Shown in pieces: positions 61,943-64,000 of a DNA stretch of 64,000 bases. The translations under genes were made by a program, and so were the position numbers. Numbering within the stretch: the stretch's first letter is position 1; each line of letters starts with the position of its first letter. Source of the DNA: JACDAN01 sp036554945 (lineage in GTDB: Bacteria > Actinomycetota > Thermoleophilia > Gaiellales > Gaiellaceae); contig DATBMH010000052.1 in the NCBI GenBank assembly GCA_036554945.1, positions 1 to 64,000 on the forward strand, given 5' to 3'. Under the pieces are notes generated by a model. It had not been told where the DNA came from. It saw only the letters and a list, made by a program, of their open reading frames with translations, and searched no databases.

Positions 61943-63100
61943 CTACCCCATCCCGATCCGTTGCGACTGCTGGAGCGCCTTGCCCTCGGTCTTGATCGCC
62001 GGCGCCAGCATGATCTCGGCCTTCTGGAAGTCGTGGATCGACTCGTACCCGCAGGTGGCCATCGCGGTCCGGAGCGCGCCCATGAGGTTCAGCGTCCCGT
62101 CGTTCTCGGTCGCCGGCCCGATCACGATCTCCTCCAGCGTCGCCACCTGGTCGACCTGCACCCGGGCGCCGCGCGGCAGGGTCGGGTGGAAGGTCGCCAT
62201 GCCCCAGTGGAACCCGAGGCCGGGCGCCTCCTTGGCGCGGGCGAGCGGGGAGCCGACCATGACGGCATCGGCGCCGCAGGCGATCGCCTTGGCGATGTCG
62301 CCGCCGGTGCGCATGCCGCCGTCGGCGATCACGTTCACGTACGTGCCGGTCTCGAGCAGGTGCTGGACGCGGGCGGCGCTGGCGTCCGAGATCGCCGTCG
62401 CCTGCGGGACACCGACGCCGAGGACGCCGCGCGTCGTGCAGGCGGCGCCGGGGCCGACACCGACGAGCACCGCGGCGGCGCCGGTCCGCATCAGGTGCAG
62501 CGCCGTCTGGTACGAGGCGCAGCCGCCGACGATCACCGGGATGGGCAGGCTCGAGATGAACTCCTTCAGGTTCAGCGCGGAGCCGTTCGACGAGACGTGC
62601 TCCGCCGAGACCACGGTCCCCTGGATGACGAGGATGTCGAGCCCCGCGGCGATCGCGATCTCGTAGTGCTCGCGCACCTTCTGCGGCGTCAGCGAGCCGG
62701 CGACGAGGACGCCGCGCGACTTGATCTCCTCGATCCTGCGAGCGATCAGGCGCGGCTCGACCGGCTGCGCGTAGATCTTCTGCATCGCGGCGGTCGCCTT
62801 CTCCTTCGGAAGCTTGGCGATCTTGGCGAGCTGGATGTCGGCGTCCTCGTAGCGGGTGAAGATGCCTTCGAGGTTGAGGACGCCGAGGCCGCCGAGCTCG
62901 CCGAGCTTGATCGCCGTCTCCGGCGAGACGACGCCGTCCATCGCCGAGGCGAGGAGCGGGAGCTCGAGCAGATGCGGGCCGAGCTTCCAGCCGATGTCGA
63001 CGTCTTGCGGGTCACGGGTCCTCCGGCTCGGGACGATCGCGATGTCGTCGAAGCCGTACGCCTGGCGGGCTTTCTTGCCCCTCCCGATCTCAATCTCCAC
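61943..63100 (-). CDS. guaB3: IMP dehydrogenase-related protein, GuaB3 type
   Basis: 385 residues, TIM barrel of the IMPDH/GMPR family. The GPGAACTTRGVLGVGVPQATA segment holds the loop Cys-Thr-Thr; IADGGMRTGGDIAKAIACGADAVMVGSPLA is the phosphate-binding end. CBS domains are absent, as in GuaB3. GTG at 63100 is preceded by AGGAGG at 8 nt; a longer frame begins at 63121 in a terminator. It is upstream of guaA. Confidence 0.92.
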   Translation of the reverse strand: MEIEIGRGKKARQAYGFDDIAIVPSRRTRDPQDVDIGWKLGPHLLELPLLASAMDGVVSPETAIKLGELGGLGVLNLEGIFTRYEDADIQLAKIAKLPKEKATAAMQKIYAQPVEPRLIARRIEEIKSRGVLVAGSLTPQKVREHYEIAIAAGLDILVIQGTVVSAEHVSSNGSALNLKEFISSLPIPVIVGGCASYQTALHLMRTGAAAVLVGVGPGAACTTRGVLGVGVPQATAISDASAARVQHLLETGTYVNVIADGGMRTGGDIAKAIACGADAVMVGSPLARAKEAPGLGFHWGMATFHPTLPRGARVQVDQVATLEEIVIGPATENDGTLNLMGALRTAMATCGYESIHDFQKAEIMLAPAIKTEGKALQQSQRIGMG

Positions 63101-63120
63101 GGCGCCCCCCTCCTGAAGCA

Positions 63121-63156
63121 CAAAGGCCCAGGCTCCTCGCGGTTGGCCTGGGCCCG
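63121..63156 (-). terminator. Rho-independent terminator between PfkB kinase and guaB3
   Basis: On the minus strand GGCCCAGG pairs perfectly with CCTGGGCC over a 14-nt loop, followed by TTTGTG. It separates the PfkB gene from guaB3, so guaB3-guaA likely has its own promoter in the short space after it, or reads through. Confidence 0.6.
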
Positions 63157-63225
63157 AAGCGCTCGTCTCTCTCAGGAACTTTCAATCGAGGAGCGATCGT
63201 AACAATGACTCACGACGGCGCTCGG

Positions 63226-64000
63226 TCAGAGCTCGGACGGCACCGCCTCGAGCCGGTCGACCTTGACGCCTTCGGCCAGACGCGTGAGCTCTCGCGGCTC
63301 GAAGCGGCCGGCGCCAACCTCCTGCACGGCGGCGGCGCCCGCGGCCACGGCGCGCTTGAGCGCCTCCTCCGGCCCGAGGTCGTCGAGCCGGGCGGCGATG
63401 TATCCGGCGAGCAGCACGTCGCCCGACCCTGCCGGCGAGACGGTCGCCACCTGCGGCACCGCGGCGTGGAAGCGCGCGACCTCGCGGTCCTCGCGAAGCA
63501 GCGCGTAGCAGCCCGAGGTCAGCGTGATCAGGACGTTGCGCGCGCCGAGGTCGGAGATGTGCTCGAGCGCCTGGGCGAAGTCCTGCGGGTCGTGGAACTC
63601 CTGGCCGACCAGGCCCTCCGCCTCGCGCTCGTTCGGCGTCACGAGGAACGGCTCGGCCTCCGTGCCGAGCCTGAGCGGCTGGCCCTCCGCGTCGAGCACG
63701 GCGCGGATCCCCCGCCGGTCGAGGTCGCGGATCGCCTCCGCGTAGAAGCCCTCGTCCACGCCGCGCGGAAGGGTGCCGGCGAAGACGACCATGTCCGCGC
63801 CGCGGGAGAGGTAGCGGAGCTTCTCCAGCAGCAGCTCGAGCTCCTCGTTCGTCACGTTCGGGCCCCACTCGTTGATCTCCGTGTACGTGCCGCCGGTCGG
63901 GTCGACGACGGCCGTCGACGTGCGCGACTCGTCGGCGATCTGCACGAAGTCGTTCAGGATCGCCTCGCGCGTGAGCTCGCCGACCACCCGCGCGCCGGTG
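63226..64000 (-). CDS. PfkB-family sugar kinase (1-phosphofructokinase-like), N-terminus cut by window edge
   Basis: The C-terminal 258 residues are visible; the frame stays open to base 64000. SRTSTAVVDPTGGTYTEINEWGP is the typical sugar-binding region of FruK/LacC types. VTPNEREAE and the anion hole with catalytic Asp PAGSGDVLLAGYIA are intact. Probably phosphorylates fructose-1-P or tagatose-6-P. Start not in window. Confidence 0.85.
   Translation of the reverse strand, partial: TGARVVGELTREAILNDFVQIADESRTSTAVVDPTGGTYTEINEWGPNVTNEELELLLEKLRYLSRGADMVVFAGTLPRGVDEGFYAEAIRDLDRRGIRAVLDAEGQPLRLGTEAEPFLVTPNEREAEGLVGQEFHDPQDFAQALEHISDLGARNVLITLTSGCYALLREDREVARFHAAVPQVATVSPAGSGDVLLAGYIAARLDDLGPEEALKRAVAAGAAAVQEVGAGRFEPRELTRLAEGVKVDRLEAVPSEL

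Overview
The window is about 70 percent G+C, packed with short-gap or overlapping genes and with many GTG and TTG starts. It reads like an actinobacterial chromosome of the class Thermoleophilia (Gaiellales or Solirubrobacterales type). This is inferred from gene content: a tig-clpP-clpX operon, GuaB3 next to GuaA, ctaG, DUF1800/DUF1501 pairs, CAP-domain secreted proteins and large GAF sensor kinases. No taxonomic marker such as 16S rRNA is present. There is no insertion sequence, prophage or CRISPR array, so this is mostly core chromosome.

Layout. 1-2750: tig, clpP and clpX (partial), plus a 21-residue membrane peptide. 2830-12335: single metabolic genes with six scattered tRNAs (Leu, two Arg, His, Gly, Pro), an HxlR regulator diverging from a berberine-bridge-type oxidoreductase, a cyclophilin, ctaG and a PAS protein. 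12371-18240: an EamA exporter, a CAP protein, and a response regulator with a five-GAF/PAS histidine kinase. 18243-24940: ispH, a small helix-turn-helix protein bounded by inverted 13-mers, ileS, trxA, a DAG-kinase-like protein, a Nudix hydrolase and a cyclic-nucleotide-binding protein. 24936-30014: a CHASE2 class III cyclase, then DUF1800, DUF1501 and a secreted cupredoxin. 30092-37700: a serine hydrolase, RidA, a YbdK-type ligase, an ECF sigma factor with a beta-propeller partner, a selenocysteine peroxiredoxin, a large membrane protein, YciI and Tag. 37632-43439: fabI, a subtilase, an SDR and thioredoxin-like proteins.

43536-48022 is a tightly overlapping minus-strand run (HAD phosphatase, acpS, nnr, alr, tRNA nucleotidyltransferase-like). 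48021-51237 holds an ArfB-like hydrolase, a GGDEF protein and a DUF3311 plus solute:sodium symporter pair. 51287-55479 holds rplM-rpsI then glmM-glmS, joining translation with amino-sugar supply. 55533-60336 holds a membrane protein and cupredoxin pair, a uracil-DNA glycosylase-like protein, a PLD protein and a nitroreductase. 60366-64000 holds guaA, guaB3 and a partial PfkB sugar kinase.

The most notable items are these. (1) A redoxin gene has an in-frame TGA exactly at its active-site cysteine, followed by a bacterial SECIS-like hairpin, so it is probably a selenoprotein. (2) A 130-135 nt structured repeat occurs directly after two unrelated genes. (3) A 12-13 nt word occurs as two inverted pairs, one of which encloses a small HTH gene. 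(4) Three clear genes (ctaG, a DAG-kinase-like gene, tag) have no ATG, GTG or TTG where their conserved N-termini begin. (5) Two near-identical palindromes sit between two convergent genes.
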